Shown here one piece after another: positions 1 to 8,318 of a DNA stretch of 64,000 bases. A program made the translations under genes and the position numbers. A model generated the notes under the pieces. It was not told the DNA's origin, did not search any database, and saw nothing but the letters and a program-made list of their open reading frames with translations. Position 1 is the stretch's first letter; each line of letters begins with the position of its first letter. The DNA is from Actinotalea sp. Marseille-Q4924. Lineage in GTDB: Bacteria; Actinomycetota; Actinomycetes; Actinomycetales; Cellulomonadaceae. The DNA lies in contig NZ_CAKAKB010000003.1 of assembly GCF_916618755.1 (NCBI RefSeq), positions 1,054,001 to 1,118,000 on the forward strand, given 5' to 3'.

Positions 1-1290
1 CCGAACTACGGCGTCTTCGACGAGTACCGGATCTTCGCCGCGGGGTCGCAGCCGTGCGTCGTCGAGGTCGAGGGCCGTCGCGTGGGCGTCGTCATCTGCG
101 AGGACATCTGGCAGGACGGCGGACCGGTCGCGCAGCTCGCCGACGAGGGCATCGACCTGCTCGCCGTGCTCAACGGCTCGCCGTACGAGGAGGGCAAGGT
201 CCACCTGCGCGGCGAGCTCGCGCGCCGCCGGGCGCCCGAGGTCGACGCCCCGGTCGCCTACGTGAACATGGTCGGCGCCCAGGACGACCTCGTCTTCGAC
301 GGCGGCTCGTTCGTCGTCGCGTCCGACGGCACCCCCGTCGCCGGGTCCCCCCAGTTCGTCGAGCACCTGCTCCTGTGCGACCTGCCCGACGACGGCGACC
401 CTCGGCCCGGCGTGCTCGCGCCGCCGCTGCACCCCGACGAGGAGGTGTACTCCGCGCTCGTCACCGGCCTGCGCGGGTACGTGCGGAAGAACGGCTTCTC
501 CTCGGTCGTGCTGGGCCTGTCCGGGGGGATCGACTCCGCGCTCGTGGCCGCCATCGCCGCCGACGCGATCGGCGGCGCGAACGTGGTGGGCATCGGGATG
601 CCGTCGCGGCACTCGTCCGAGCACTCCAAGGACGACGCCGCGGACCTCGCCCGCCGCATCGGTGCCGACTACCGCGTCCAGCCCATCGCGCCGATGGTCG
701 ACGCCTTCGAGAGCCAGATGGACCTGCCGGGTGTCGCCGGGGAGAACCTCCAGGCACGTGTGCGTGGCGTGATCCTCATGGGCATCTCCAACGTCGAGGG
801 CCACCTCGTCCTCGCGACCGGCAACAAGTCCGAGCTCGCGGTCGGCTACTCGACGATCTACGGCGACGCCGTCGGGGGGTTCGCCCCCATCAAGGACGTC
901 GACAAGTCGCGGGTGTGGCAGCTGGCCCGCTGGCGCAACGACGCGGCCACCGACGCCGGCCAGGTCCCGCCGATACCGGAGAGCTCGATCACGAAGCCGC
1001 CGTCGGCGGAGCTGTCCCCCGGCCAGGTCGACTCCGACTCGCTGCCGCCGTACGACCTGCTCGACGAGGTGCTGGACGCGTACGTCGAGCACGCGGAGGG
1101 CCGGGAGGAGCTCCTGGCCCGCGGTTTCGACGAGGCGGTCGTCGACAAGGTCCTGGCGCTCGTGGACCGCGCCGAGTGGAAGCGGCGCCAGTACCCGCCG
1201 GGTACCAAGGTCACGGCCCTGGCGTTCGGACGGGACCGTAGGCTTCCCGTGACCAGCGCCTGGCGTGAGCCGAAGGGAACCGATCGATGA
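1..1290 (+). CDS. nadE: NAD+ synthase, glutamine-hydrolysing (5' end cut by window)
   Basis: This is the C-terminal 429 residues of glutamine-dependent NAD+ synthetase, which amidates deamido-NAD+ to NAD+ using ATP and glutamine-derived ammonia in the cytosol. The reading frame is open from base 1, so the start lies outside the window. The end of the nitrilase-type glutaminase domain is visible, with the catalytic cysteine in VVICEDIW (about residue 31). The synthetase domain follows with the pyrophosphatase P-loop LSGGIDSAL (about residue 170) and the [18 protein letters not shown] block. The stop overlaps the panB start (ATGA), so translational coupling is likely. Family assignment is secure. 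Confidence 0.95.
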   Translation, partial: PNYGVFDEYRIFAAGSQPCVVEVEGRRVGVVICEDIWQDGGPVAQLADEGIDLLAVLNGSPYEEGKVHLRGELARRRAPEVDAPVAYVNMVGAQDDLVFDGGSFVVASDGTPVAGSPQFVEHLLLCDLPDDGDPRPGVLAPPLHPDEEVYSALVTGLRGYVRKNGFSSVVLGLSGGIDSALVAAIAADAIGGANVVGIGMPSRHSSEHSKDDAADLARRIGADYRVQPIAPMVDAFESQMDLPGVAGENLQARVRGVILMGISNVEGHLVLATGNKSELAVGYSTIYGDAVGGFAPIKDVDKSRVWQLARWRNDAATDAGQVPPIPESSITKPPSAELSPGQVDSDSLPPYDLLDEVLDAYVEHAEGREELLARGFDEAVVDKVLALVDRAEWKRRQYPPGTKVTALAFGRDRRLPVTSAWREPKGTDR

Positions 1291-2111
1291 GCGAGTCGTC
1301 CGGCACGCCGCTGCGGCGTGTGCGGGTCCATCACCTGCGCCAGGCGAAGGAGCGCGGGGAGCGGATCACCATGCTCACCGCGTACGACGCCCCGACCGCC
1401 CGGATCCTCGACGAGGCCGGCACGGACGTGCTGCTCGTCGGCGACTCCGTCGGGGACAACATGCTCGGCCACACGACCACCGTCCCTGTCACCGTGGAGG
1501 ACATGGTCCACCACACCCGCGCCGTGGCCGGTGCGGTGCGGCGCGCGCTCGTCGTCGCCGACCTCCCCTTCGGCTCCTACGAGGCCTCGCCGCAGCAGGC
1601 GCACGCGACGTCCGTCCGCCTCATGAAGGAGGCCGGCGCCCACGCCGTGAAGTTCGAGGGCGGCCGACGGGTGGCCGAGCACGTCCACCTGCTCACCTCC
1701 ACCGGCATCCCCGTGATGGGGCACGTCGGGTTCACGCCCCAGTCGGAGAACGTGCTCGGCGGCAAGCGGGTCCAGGGCCGCGGCGACGAGGCCGCCCAGC
1801 GGCTCACCGAGGACGCGGTCGCCCTGCAGGAGGCCGGCGCCTTCGCGGTCGTGCTCGAGATGGTGCCGGCGCCCGTCGCCGCCCGGGTCACCGAGGTGCT
1901 GGCCATCCCCACGATCGGCATCGGCGCGGGTCCGGAGTGCGACGGCCAGGTGCTCGTGTGGACCGACATGGCGGGCCTGTCGGACTGGTCGCCGCGGTTC
2001 GCCAAGCGGTACGCCGAGATCGGCGCGACCCTCGGCGCCGCCGCGCGCGCCTACAACGAGGAGGTCCGCGGTCGGGCGTTCCCGACCGAGGCCCACAGCT
2101 TCGCGGAGTGA
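1287..2111 (+). CDS. panB: 3-methyl-2-oxobutanoate hydroxymethyltransferase (PanB)
   Basis: PanB transfers a hydroxymethyl group from 5,10-methylene-THF to alpha-ketoisovalerate, the first committed step of pantothenate/CoA synthesis. The 274-residue length is typical of the family. Visible signatures are [10 protein letters not shown], the metal-binding [11 protein letters not shown], the substrate loop [14 protein letters not shown], and the catalytic-glutamate region [10 protein letters not shown] followed by [17 protein letters not shown]. The ATG overlaps the nadE stop by 4 bp. Pairing of NAD and CoA precursor genes suggests a cofactor operon. Confidence 0.96.
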   Translation: MSESSGTPLRRVRVHHLRQAKERGERITMLTAYDAPTARILDEAGTDVLLVGDSVGDNMLGHTTTVPVTVEDMVHHTRAVAGAVRRALVVADLPFGSYEASPQQAHATSVRLMKEAGAHAVKFEGGRRVAEHVHLLTSTGIPVMGHVGFTPQSENVLGGKRVQGRGDEAAQRLTEDAVALQEAGAFAVVLEMVPAPVAARVTEVLAIPTIGIGAGPECDGQVLVWTDMAGLSDWSPRFAKRYAEIGATLGAAARAYNEEVRGRAFPTEAHSFAE

Positions 2112-2167
2112 GCTCGTCGTGAGCCCGTCGTGAGCCCCGTAGGCCGGACTCTGGGCATGCCCGGGCG

Positions 2168-2374
2168 TCAGTCGCGCCACTCCTTCCAGCGGCGGTCCGC
2201 CTCGTCCCACGACTCCGTGCGCCGCTGCGCCTCCTGCAGCGCGGCGACGGCCTCCTCGCGGGTCGCGTAGGGGCCCATCCGGTCGGTCCAGGGGCTCTGC
2301 ATCCCCTCCTCGACCTCACCCGTGGTCGGGTTGAACCAGAAGCGCCGGGCGGCGGTGTCCTCGTCCTGCTCCAT
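2168..2374 (-). CDS. small conserved hypothetical (SPOR-like, 68 aa)
   Basis: This is a 68-residue acidic/aromatic protein containing [14 protein letters not shown] and a region [16 protein letters not shown] that resembles the core of SPOR/peptide-tail motifs (a GPYxTxxEA pattern). The C-terminus is rich in Trp and charged residues. It is divergent from map, and the ATG at 2372-2374 was chosen because the upstream extension reads as low-complexity shadow. I do not know its function. Similar small proteins are commonly found near map in actinobacteria (recall, not checked). Confidence 0.6.
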   Translation of the reverse strand: MEQDEDTAARRFWFNPTTGEVEEGMQSPWTDRMGPYATREEAVAALQEAQRRTESWDEADRRWKEWRD

Positions 2375-2434
2375 GGCGTCCGTCTCCTCTGCGTCGACCG
2401 GGCGGCGAGCGCCGCCTTTCGTAGACTGCCAGCC

Positions 2435-3325
2435 ATGTCGATCGCGCACGCGCCGACGGGCACGCTGGTGCCCGGGACGGTCAGCCCCCTCCGAGAGGTC
2501 CCGCCGCACATCGAGCGGCCCGAGTACGTGGGCAAGGACCGCGAGCTGCGGTTCACCGGCTCGGAGGTCAAGGACGCCGAGACGCTGGAGCGCATCCGCC
2601 TCGCGTCGCGCATCGCGGCGCAGGCGCTCGTCGAGGTGGGCAAGCACGTCGAGCCCGGCGTGACGACGGACGAGCTGGACCGCATCGGTCACGAGTTCCT
2701 CTGCGACCACGACGCCTACCCGTCGACGCTGCGCTACCAACCGCACCCGCGGCAGGTGCCGTTCCTCAAGTCCCTGTGCACCTCGGTGAACGAGGTGATC
2801 TGCCACGGGGTGCCGGACTCGACCGTGCTCCAGGACGGCGACATCGTCAACGTGGACATCACCGCCTACAAGGACGGTGTCCACGGCGACACCGACGCCA
2901 CCTTCCTCGTGGGTGAGGTCGACGAGGAGTCGCGCCTGCTCGTCGAGCGGACCCACGAGGCGATGATGCGTGGCATCAAGGCGGTCGCACCCGGCCGCGA
3001 GCTCAACGTCATCGGACGGGTCATCGAGACCTATGCGCGCCGCTTCGGGTACGGGGTGGTCCGGGACTTCACCGGCCACGGCGTGGGCGAGGCGTTCCAC
3101 TCCGGCCTCGTGGTCCCGCACTACGACGCGGCCCCGCACTACGACACCGTCATGGAGACCGGCATGGTGTTCACGATCGAGCCGATGCTCAACCTGGGGA
3201 CGCCGGACTGGGAGATGTGGGACGACGGCTGGACGATCGTCACCAAGGACCGGCGGCGCAGCGCCCAGTTCGAGCACACGCTCGTCGTGACCGACACCGG
3301 CGCCGAGATCCTCACGCTGCCATGA
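2435..3325 (+). CDS. map: type I methionine aminopeptidase
   Basis: This metalloprotease removes initiator methionine from nascent proteins. The 296-residue form has the actinobacterial N-terminal extension ([13 protein letters not shown]) with a proline-rich segment before the pita-bread fold. Metal ligands are visible: Asp in [10 protein letters not shown] and HGDTDATF, His in [11 protein letters not shown], Glu in FTIEPML and Glu in [11 protein letters not shown]. The His pocket CHGVPD is also present. The stop overlaps the ATG of ppgK by 4 bp. Polypeptide deformylase, the preceding enzyme in the pathway, is encoded separately at about 40.4 kb. Confidence 0.96.
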   Translation: MSIAHAPTGTLVPGTVSPLREVPPHIERPEYVGKDRELRFTGSEVKDAETLERIRLASRIAAQALVEVGKHVEPGVTTDELDRIGHEFLCDHDAYPSTLRYQPHPRQVPFLKSLCTSVNEVICHGVPDSTVLQDGDIVNVDITAYKDGVHGDTDATFLVGEVDEESRLLVERTHEAMMRGIKAVAPGRELNVIGRVIETYARRFGYGVVRDFTGHGVGEAFHSGLVVPHYDAAPHYDTVMETGMVFTIEPMLNLGTPDWEMWDDGWTIVTKDRRRSAQFEHTLVVTDTGAEILTLP

Positions 3326-4104
3326 CCGCCCGGACCCCCGCGCCGCTCACCGGCACCGCCTTCGGCATCGACATCGGCGGCAGCGGCATCAAGGGCGCAC
3401 CCGTCGACCTGGCGAAGGGCGACTTCAGCGCCCCGCGCGTCCGGATCCCGACGCCGCAGCCGGCGACGCCCGCCGCGGTGGCCGCCACGGTCGCGGAGGT
3501 CGTCGACTCCTTCCACCTGCCGGCGGACCTCCCCATCGGGGTGACCTTCCCCGCCGTCATCCAGCACGGCGTCGCGCGGTCCGCGGCGAACGTCGACGAC
3601 TCATGGATCGGCACCGACGTCACGGCGGTCGTCGCGGCCGCGACCGGTCGGCGCGCCCTCGCGGTCAACGACGCCGACGCCGCCGGGTACGCCGAGACGC
3701 TCTACGGCGCGGCCAAGGACCGACCCGGCGTCGTGCTCGTCGTCACGCTGGGGACCGGCATCGGCTCCTGCCTCGTCGTGGACGGGACGCTCGTGCCCAA
3801 CACCGAGCTGGGCCACCTCGAGATCGACGGCCACGACGCGGAGTCGCGCGCCGCGGACAGCGCCCGCGAGCGGGACGGTCTGGACTGGGCGCAGTGGGCG
3901 GCACGGCTGCAGCGGTACTTCCGCGTGGTGGAGGACCTGTTCTGGCCCGACCTCATCGTCGTCGGCGGCGGCGTGAGCAAGAAGCACCAGAGCTTCCTCC
4001 CGCTGCTGGACCTGCGGACCCCGATCGTGCCGGCCGAGCTGCGCAACGCCGCCGGGATCGTCGGGGCGGCGGCGCTGGCCGCACGCGGGGGCGAGATCGA
4101 CTGA
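3322..4104 (+). CDS. ppgK: polyphosphate glucokinase
   Basis: This ROK-family kinase phosphorylates glucose using inorganic polyphosphate (and usually ATP), feeding glycolysis. The 260-residue length matches the family. The N-terminal phosphate-binding motif [16 protein letters not shown], the catalytic-Asp stretch [11 protein letters not shown], the second glycine-rich loop LGTGIGSCL and the substrate motif [13 protein letters not shown] are visible. The ATG overlapping the map stop was chosen; a longer upstream frame lies inside map. Overlap with the next gene (ATGA) suggests one transcript. Confidence 0.95.
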   Translation: MTARTPAPLTGTAFGIDIGGSGIKGAPVDLAKGDFSAPRVRIPTPQPATPAAVAATVAEVVDSFHLPADLPIGVTFPAVIQHGVARSAANVDDSWIGTDVTAVVAAATGRRALAVNDADAAGYAETLYGAAKDRPGVVLVVTLGTGIGSCLVVDGTLVPNTELGHLEIDGHDAESRAADSARERDGLDWAQWAARLQRYFRVVEDLFWPDLIVVGGGVSKKHQSFLPLLDLRTPIVPAELRNAAGIVGAAALAARGGEID

Positions 4105-4925
4105 TGACGCCCGGCACCGCCGCGGGCGCACCGACGGCGACGCCGCGCCGGCTCGTCGAGGTGGCGCCCGGGGTGCACGTCGCCACGGCGGTGCGGTACA
4201 CGACGACGTCGACGGTCCTCGTGGCGGCCGACGGCTCGTGCGTCGTCGTCGACCCCGCCGTGACGCCCGGGGAGGTCTCGGGCCTGGCCGCGGCGGTGCA
4301 GAGCGCCGGCCGGCGAGTCCACGGGGGCTTCGCCACCCACCCGCACTGGGACCACGTGCTGTGGGCCGACGCGCTCGGGGGCTCGCCGCGCTGGGCGACG
4401 CCCGCCTGCGCCGCGGTCGCAGCGCGCGAGCGGGACGCCCTGGTCCGCGCGGCGGTCGACGACGGCGAGCACGGCGAGCGGCCCGCTCTGCGGACCGTCG
4501 GACGGCTGACACCCCTGGCCGGTGGGGTGCTGCCCTGGTCGCGGGAGGTCGTCGTCGTCCCGTACCGCGCGCACGCGCCGGGCTCCGCCGCGCTCGTGGT
4601 CGCCGACGCGCGGACGCTCGTGGCCGGGGACGTCCTGTCGGACCTGGAGGTGCCGCTCCTGGACCTCGACGCCGCCGACCCGATCGGCGACCACCTGGTC
4701 GCGCTCGACGCCCTCGAGGGCGCGGCGGCCGTGCACGGGGTGCGCGTCGTCCTCCCCGGGCACGGGCACGTCACGGACGCGGCGGGTATGCGGCGGCGCC
4801 TCGCCGCCGACCGGGACTACCTGGAGGCCCTGGCGGCCGGCCGGGCGCCCGACGACGCGCGCCTCGCCGACCCCTGGGTGCGCGGCGAGCACGACCGGCA
4901 GACGGCGGCCCTGCGCGACCGCTGA
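4104..4925 (+). CDS. MBL-fold metallo-hydrolase
   Basis: This is a 273-residue metallo-beta-lactamase-fold hydrolase. The zinc motif is HPHWDH (about residues 79-84), with later ligands in LVAGDVLSDLEVPLLD and the C-terminal LPGHGHVTDA. The N-terminal beta-strands (VEVAPGVHVATAVRYTT, VVVDPAV) are typical of the fold. It starts within the ppgK stop (4-bp overlap), so it is likely co-transcribed with map-ppgK. Substrate is unknown; glyoxalase-II-like or lactonase-like esters are possible but unproven. Confidence 0.85.
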   Translation: MTPGTAAGAPTATPRRLVEVAPGVHVATAVRYTTTSTVLVAADGSCVVVDPAVTPGEVSGLAAAVQSAGRRVHGGFATHPHWDHVLWADALGGSPRWATPACAAVAARERDALVRAAVDDGEHGERPALRTVGRLTPLAGGVLPWSREVVVVPYRAHAPGSAALVVADARTLVAGDVLSDLEVPLLDLDAADPIGDHLVALDALEGAAAVHGVRVVLPGHGHVTDAAGMRRRLAADRDYLEALAAGRAPDDARLADPWVRGEHDRQTAALRDR

Positions 4926-4940
4926 GGGGCCGCCCGGACC

Positions 4941-5288
4941 TCAGATGCTCACGGCCGGCGCCGGACCGCCGAACATCTCCGTGAGACCGAGGATCTCGAT
5001 GACCTCGCTCACCACGGGGGGCGGGTCCTGCAGCGTCACGGTCAGACCCTCCTCGCGGCCGATCGTGCAGAGCTGGATGAGGAACGCGATGCCCGCGGAG
5101 TCGATGAACTCCACGCGGCCGGTGTCGAGCACGATCGGCAGGTTCCGGTCCAGCGCCCGCGCGAGCACGGTCCCGGCCTGCTGACGCAACGCGTCGTCGA
5201 TCTCCCCCCACAGATGGGCCACGGTCGCCTCAGGCGTCTCCGTGACCGTGATCCCTCCGACAGACCCGCTCCTGGTCCAGCCAGCCAT
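4941..5288 (-). CDS. STAS-domain anti-sigma factor antagonist
   Basis: This is a 115-residue single STAS domain of the SpoIIAA/RsbV type. These bind anti-sigma kinases in the partner-switching control of sigma factors. The phosphorylatable serine lies in FIDSAGIAFL (about residue 64) after VLDTGRVE. The N-terminal strand TVAHLWGEIDDALRQQ matches the usual beta1-alpha1 of STAS proteins. No anti-sigma kinase or sigma factor gene is adjacent, so the partner is elsewhere. The start ATG at 5286-5288 gives normal family length. It is convergent with the MBL gene. Confidence 0.85.
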   Translation of the reverse strand: MAGWTRSGSVGGITVTETPEATVAHLWGEIDDALRQQAGTVLARALDRNLPIVLDTGRVEFIDSAGIAFLIQLCTIGREEGLTVTLQDPPPVVSEVIEILGLTEMFGGPAPAVSI

Positions 5289-5477
5289 CGCACAGCCTCC
5301 CTGACGTGGGCGCAGGACGGTCGGTGGCGACCGTCGTCCTTGACGCCGCGTGGCCCTCACCGGCGTGGTCCGGGCGGGAGAGGGCCGGATCACGGTAACT
5401 CCCGCAGGTCGAAGATCGCATCCGGCCGCGCGCGTCGTCCGGATGCGGACCGCCAGGGCCGGTGGGACCGTGGGCGC

Positions 5478-5654
5478 ATGACCGACAAGCTGCCCGACTC
5501 CTTCGACAACGCGCAGCCGGACCTTCCGACGCTCGCCGTGGACCCCGATCCCGAGGTCACCGAGGACGGTCAGGTCGGCAGCAAGTACCCCGCCGACCTG
5601 ACCGAGGACGGCACGGACGAGGACGGCGCCGCGGCGCCGGGTGAGGACGCGTGA
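5478..5654 (+). CDS. small acidic hypothetical protein (58 aa)
   Basis: This 58-residue protein is very acidic and proline-rich (LPDSFDNAQPDLPTLAVDPD), with no hydrophobic core and no cysteine, so it is probably disordered. The ATG lies at 5478 and the stop overlaps the next ATG (TGATG), which supports real translation of the pair. Function is unknown. Confidence 0.5.
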   Translation: MTDKLPDSFDNAQPDLPTLAVDPDPEVTEDGQVGSKYPADLTEDGTDEDGAAAPGEDA

Positions 5655-5860
5655 TGCAGATCGACAAGGCTCAGATCCTGGAGTTCCTGAAGTCGCAGGG
5701 CCAGGGCGACAAGGCCGAGCAGGCCGACAAGGAGCTGCCCGGCACCGTCGACACGGACCGCGACCGCGGCCTCCTGGACAAGCTCGGCATCGACGTGCAG
5801 AGCCTGCTCGGCTCGCTCGGCGGCAACCTCGGCGGCCTGGGCGGCAAGCTAGGGCTGTGA
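5654..5860 (+). CDS. small hypothetical protein with Gly-Leu repeat tail (68 aa)
   Basis: This 68-residue protein has an amphipathic N-terminus (MQIDKAQILEFLKSQGQGDK) and a C-terminal glycine/leucine repeat, LLGSLGGNLGGLGGKLGL. It starts at the ATG overlapping the stop of the preceding small gene; a GTG three bases upstream is possible. The N-terminal half resembles small actinobacterial proteins built around an ILxxLRxQG motif. Function is unknown. Coupling to the acidic neighbour suggests the two act together. Confidence 0.6.
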   Translation: MQIDKAQILEFLKSQGQGDKAEQADKELPGTVDTDRDRGLLDKLGIDVQSLLGSLGGNLGGLGGKLGL

Positions 5861-5945
5861 CGGACGCCCCGATGCGTCGCCCTCGTGGCACCGCACCGGG
5901 AGGACGAGGCGACGCCGACCCGCTCACCCGACCGGGTCGGCGTCG

Positions 5946-6506
5946 TCATGCCGGGCGTGCCGCGCCGCTGCGCCGCGCCCGGTAGGCCGCGACGTTGGTC
6001 CGGTTCCCGCACGTGGGGCCGCAGAAGCGCCGCGAGCGGTTCCGGGACAGGTCGACGTGGACGTCCTCGCAGTCGTCCGCAGCGCACACCCGCAGCCGGC
6101 CGAGCTCGTCGCTGCGGACGACGTCGACGAGCGCCATCGCCGCCTCCACCGCCATGCGCGTCGCCAGCGGCCGGTCGGGGGTGGTCGCGTGCAGGTGCCA
6201 GCCCCAGCCGTCGTGCCTGACGAGCTGCGGCAGCGCGGCCGCCGACGCGAGCAGGTGGTTGGCCCCCTCGGCCACGACGTCCACGTCGGCGCACGTCCAC
6301 AGGCGCAGCAGCTCGTGCCGCAGCTCGCGCACCGCCTGCAGCTCCGCCTCGTCGTGCGTGCGGCTGCCGGTGAAGTCCCACGTGCGGACGAAGTCGTCGA
6401 CGTCGTCCACGCTCGTCAGCCGGTCCGTGCTGTCGTGCACGCCGAGCGTGTTCACCAGGGCGGCGGCGCTTGCCAGGGCCACCTCGGTGTCATGGGCGAA
6501 GACCAT
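5946..6506 (-). CDS. CGNR zinc-finger (ABATE-type) putative transcriptional regulator
   Basis: This 186-residue protein has an N-terminal ABATE-like helical domain (LVNTLG near residue 18) and a C-terminal CGNR zinc finger: CAADDC, then RRFCGPTCGNRTNVAAYRAR. The four cysteines are the presumed zinc ligands, and the CGNR Arg-rich helix is thought to bind DNA. The start at 6504-6506 gives the family start pattern; the upstream residues are poor. It is divergent from an EamA transporter with an 8-bp inverted repeat between them, so it may control that gene. Confidence 0.85.
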   Translation of the reverse strand: MVFAHDTEVALASAAALVNTLGVHDSTDRLTSVDDVDDFVRTWDFTGSRTHDEAELQAVRELRHELLRLWTCADVDVVAEGANHLLASAAALPQLVRHDGWGWHLHATTPDRPLATRMAVEAAMALVDVVRSDELGRLRVCAADDCEDVHVDLSRNRSRRFCGPTCGNRTNVAAYRARRSGAARPA

Positions 6507-6532
6507 CTTGACTCCTGACGCACGGGCTCCTA

Positions 6533-6566
6533 GTGTCACGACCGTTCCCTAGTTTACCCGTGACAC
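6533..6566. promoter_or_regulatory. inverted repeat in CGNR/EamA divergent promoter
   Basis: Perfect 8-bp arms GTGTCACG (6533-6540) and CGTGACAC (6559-6566) are separated by 18 bp, in the 100-bp gap between the divergent CGNR regulator and the EamA transporter. The placement and symmetry suit an operator. The binder is not known; the CGNR protein is the obvious candidate. Confidence 0.45.
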
Positions 6567-6606
6567 CGACGCCTCGGTGTCCGCCGCCCGCACCCGCAGG
6601 AGCCTC

Positions 6607-7662
6607 ATGACCGCAGCGACCGGGCGTCGACCGGGCAGCAGCCCGGCCGCACGGGCCGGCGGACGTCCGGGTGTCACGGCCCTCGGGCCCGGGCTCGTCC
6701 TCGCCCTCGTGTCGGCCGCCACGTTCGGCAGCTCCGGGCCCTTCGCGAAGGCGCTGCTGGACAGCGGCTGGTCCCCGGGGGCCGCGGTGACGGCGCGCAT
6801 CGGCGGCGCGGCGCTCCTCCTCCTCGTGCCGTCGGTGCTGCTCCTGCGCGGCCGGTGGCACGTGCTGCGCCGGCACGCGGCCCTCATGGTCGTGTACGGG
6901 GTGGTCGCCATGGCCGCCGTGCAGCTGGCGTTCTTCAACGCCGTGACGACGCTGTCCGTCGGGGTGGCGCTGCTGCTGGAGTACCTCGGCGTCGTGCTCG
7001 TCGTTGTGTGGCTGTGGGTGCGGCACGGCCAGCGGCCGCGACGATGGACGCTCGCCGGCGTCGTCCTGTCCGTCGCGGGGCTCGTCCTCGTGCTCGACCT
7101 CGGCGGGGCGGCGAGCGTCGACCTCGGTGGCGTCCTGTGGGGCCTGGGCGCCGCCGTCGGCCTCGCCGCGTACTTCGTCCTCTCGGCGCGCGAGGCCGCC
7201 GGGCTGCCGCCCCTCGTCATGGCCTGCGGCGGCATGGTCGCCGCAACCGTGGCGCTCGTGCTGGCCGGCGCGCTCGGCGTGATGCCCATGACGGCCGGGA
7301 CGCAGGACGTCGTCCTCGCCGGCGCCGTCCTGCCGTGGTGGCTCGCCGTCCTGGAGCTCGTCGTCGTCGCCGCCGTCCTCGCGTACGCCACCGGCATCGC
7401 GGCCACGAGGCGCCTGGGCTCGAAGGTGGCCGGCTTCGTCGGGCTCACGGAGGTCATGTTCAGCCTCGTCTTCGCCTGGGTGCTGCTGGGCGAGCTCCCG
7501 CTGCCGGTGCAGCTCGCGGGTGGGGCGCTCATCGTCGCGGGTGTCCTCGCGGTGCGGTACGACGAGCTCCGTGGCGCCGTCCAGCCCGTCGTCCCGCCCG
7601 CCCCGCCGTCCGCCGCGACGCCGGACGCCCCCGCCGCAGCGACGCCCTCCGTCACACCCTGA
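6607..7662 (+). CDS. EamA-family (DMT) transporter
   Basis: This 351-residue inner-membrane protein has about ten hydrophobic segments in two EamA repeats, the drug/metabolite transporter topology of RhtA/threonine-homoserine exporters. Signatures include ALVSAATFGSSGPFAKALL in repeat one and the closing repeat-two segment GLTEVMFSLVFAWVLLGE. The ATG at 6607 is preceded by AGGAG (6598-6602), which decides it over an upstream GTG. The C-terminal tail is Pro/Ala-rich. Substrate is unknown; amino acids or drugs are possible. Confidence 0.85.
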   Translation: MTAATGRRPGSSPAARAGGRPGVTALGPGLVLALVSAATFGSSGPFAKALLDSGWSPGAAVTARIGGAALLLLVPSVLLLRGRWHVLRRHAALMVVYGVVAMAAVQLAFFNAVTTLSVGVALLLEYLGVVLVVVWLWVRHGQRPRRWTLAGVVLSVAGLVLVLDLGGAASVDLGGVLWGLGAAVGLAAYFVLSAREAAGLPPLVMACGGMVAATVALVLAGALGVMPMTAGTQDVVLAGAVLPWWLAVLELVVVAAVLAYATGIAATRRLGSKVAGFVGLTEVMFSLVFAWVLLGELPLPVQLAGGALIVAGVLAVRYDELRGAVQPVVPPAPPSAATPDAPAAATPSVTP

Positions 7663-7735
7663 CGCGCCCGCTCAGCGCGCGCTCCCGGCGTGCGGCGCCT
7701 ACCGTCGGAGTCCACCACACGGAGGAGGCACCACC

Positions 7736-7822
7736 ATGGGGATGCTGTCCGGGCTGCTCAAGGGCGCCCTGCTGTCCAAGCTGATCGGCCGCTTCACCGG
7801 CTCACGCCGCCGCGGCTACTGA
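7736..7822 (+). CDS. micro-protein, 28 aa
   Basis: A 28-residue ORF, MGMLSGLLKGALLSKLIGRF plus a basic tail, is preceded by a strong GGAGGAGG Shine-Dalgarno sequence seven bases upstream. It is amphipathic/hydrophobic with a cationic end, so it may associate with the membrane. The strong ribosome site supports expression. Function is unknown. Confidence 0.45.
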   Translation: MGMLSGLLKGALLSKLIGRFTGSRRRGY

Positions 7823-7866
7823 GATCGTCGTGGGCCGAGCGCCCACCACCGACGCCGCCTCCGCCG

Positions 7867-8160
7867 TCAGGCCGGGGCGGCGTCGTCGTGCGCGGGCGGC
7901 TTGTGCTGCCCGAGGCGGGCGGCGACCTCGGGGAACCAGGGGTCCTCCCCCGCCTCGAGCTGACGGCGCGTCAGCCGCTCGGCCGCGACGTCCCGGACCA
8001 CGCGTGACGGCGTGCCGCGGATGCCGACGTACCGCTCGCTGACGACGTCCCCCTCACGGGTGTAGACGACCGCCATGCCCTCGCCCACCTCGACCGTCCG
8101 CGTGTCCTCCGCGGCACGGCGGTCGCGCCGACGGCCGCCCAGCGCGTCCGTGAGCCACAT
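7867..8160 (-). CDS. hypothetical protein (97 aa)
   Basis: This 97-residue soluble protein (VGEGMAVVYTREGDVVSERY, then RVVRDVAAERLTRRQLE, ending HKPPAHDDAAPA) has no recognisable domain. The start at 8158-8160 was chosen because the upstream sequence is the displaced rnpB terminator. Before integration of the neighbouring element this gene would have followed rnpB directly. Function is unknown. Confidence 0.5.
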   Translation of the reverse strand: MWLTDALGGRRRDRRAAEDTRTVEVGEGMAVVYTREGDVVSERYVGIRGTPSRVVRDVAAERLTRRQLEAGEDPWFPEVAARLGQHKPPAHDDAAPA

Positions 8161-8206
8161 GCGCGCCCTCCGTGGTCCTGCGCGCCGGCTGATCGGCCGG
8201 CCGGAC

Positions 8207-8228
8207 GTGCCCCACGGCCGTGGGGCAC
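8207..8228 (-). terminator. displaced original rnpB terminator
   Basis: A perfect hairpin GTGCCCCAC-GGCC-GTGGGGCAC lies six bases beyond the left copy of the rnpB 3' end, in the orientation expected downstream of rnpB. It fits the host terminator that was separated from rnpB when the element inserted. Confidence 0.55.
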
Positions 8229-8233
8229 CCTGC

Positions 8234-8262
8234 GGGTGGATGAGCCGGCCTGTACGCCGGGT
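8234..8262. repeat. left attachment-site repeat (partial rnpB 3' end)
   Basis: The copy reads gggtggatgag, then c, then cggcctgtacgccgggt. It differs from the right copy only at the central position (c here, t at right). In RNase P RNA this position falls in the P1 helix; the variant would change a U-A pair to a U-G wobble. Confidence 0.8.
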
Positions 8263-8318
8263 ACAGCGCGAACCCCTCCTGACCAGCAACGATACGCGCT
8301 GGGGGGCTGCACGGGGGC

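Noticed and set aside
8234-8262. Second RNase P RNA gene at the left repeat
   Set aside because: Only the last ~29 nt are present; none of the other conserved RNase P segments occur nearby.
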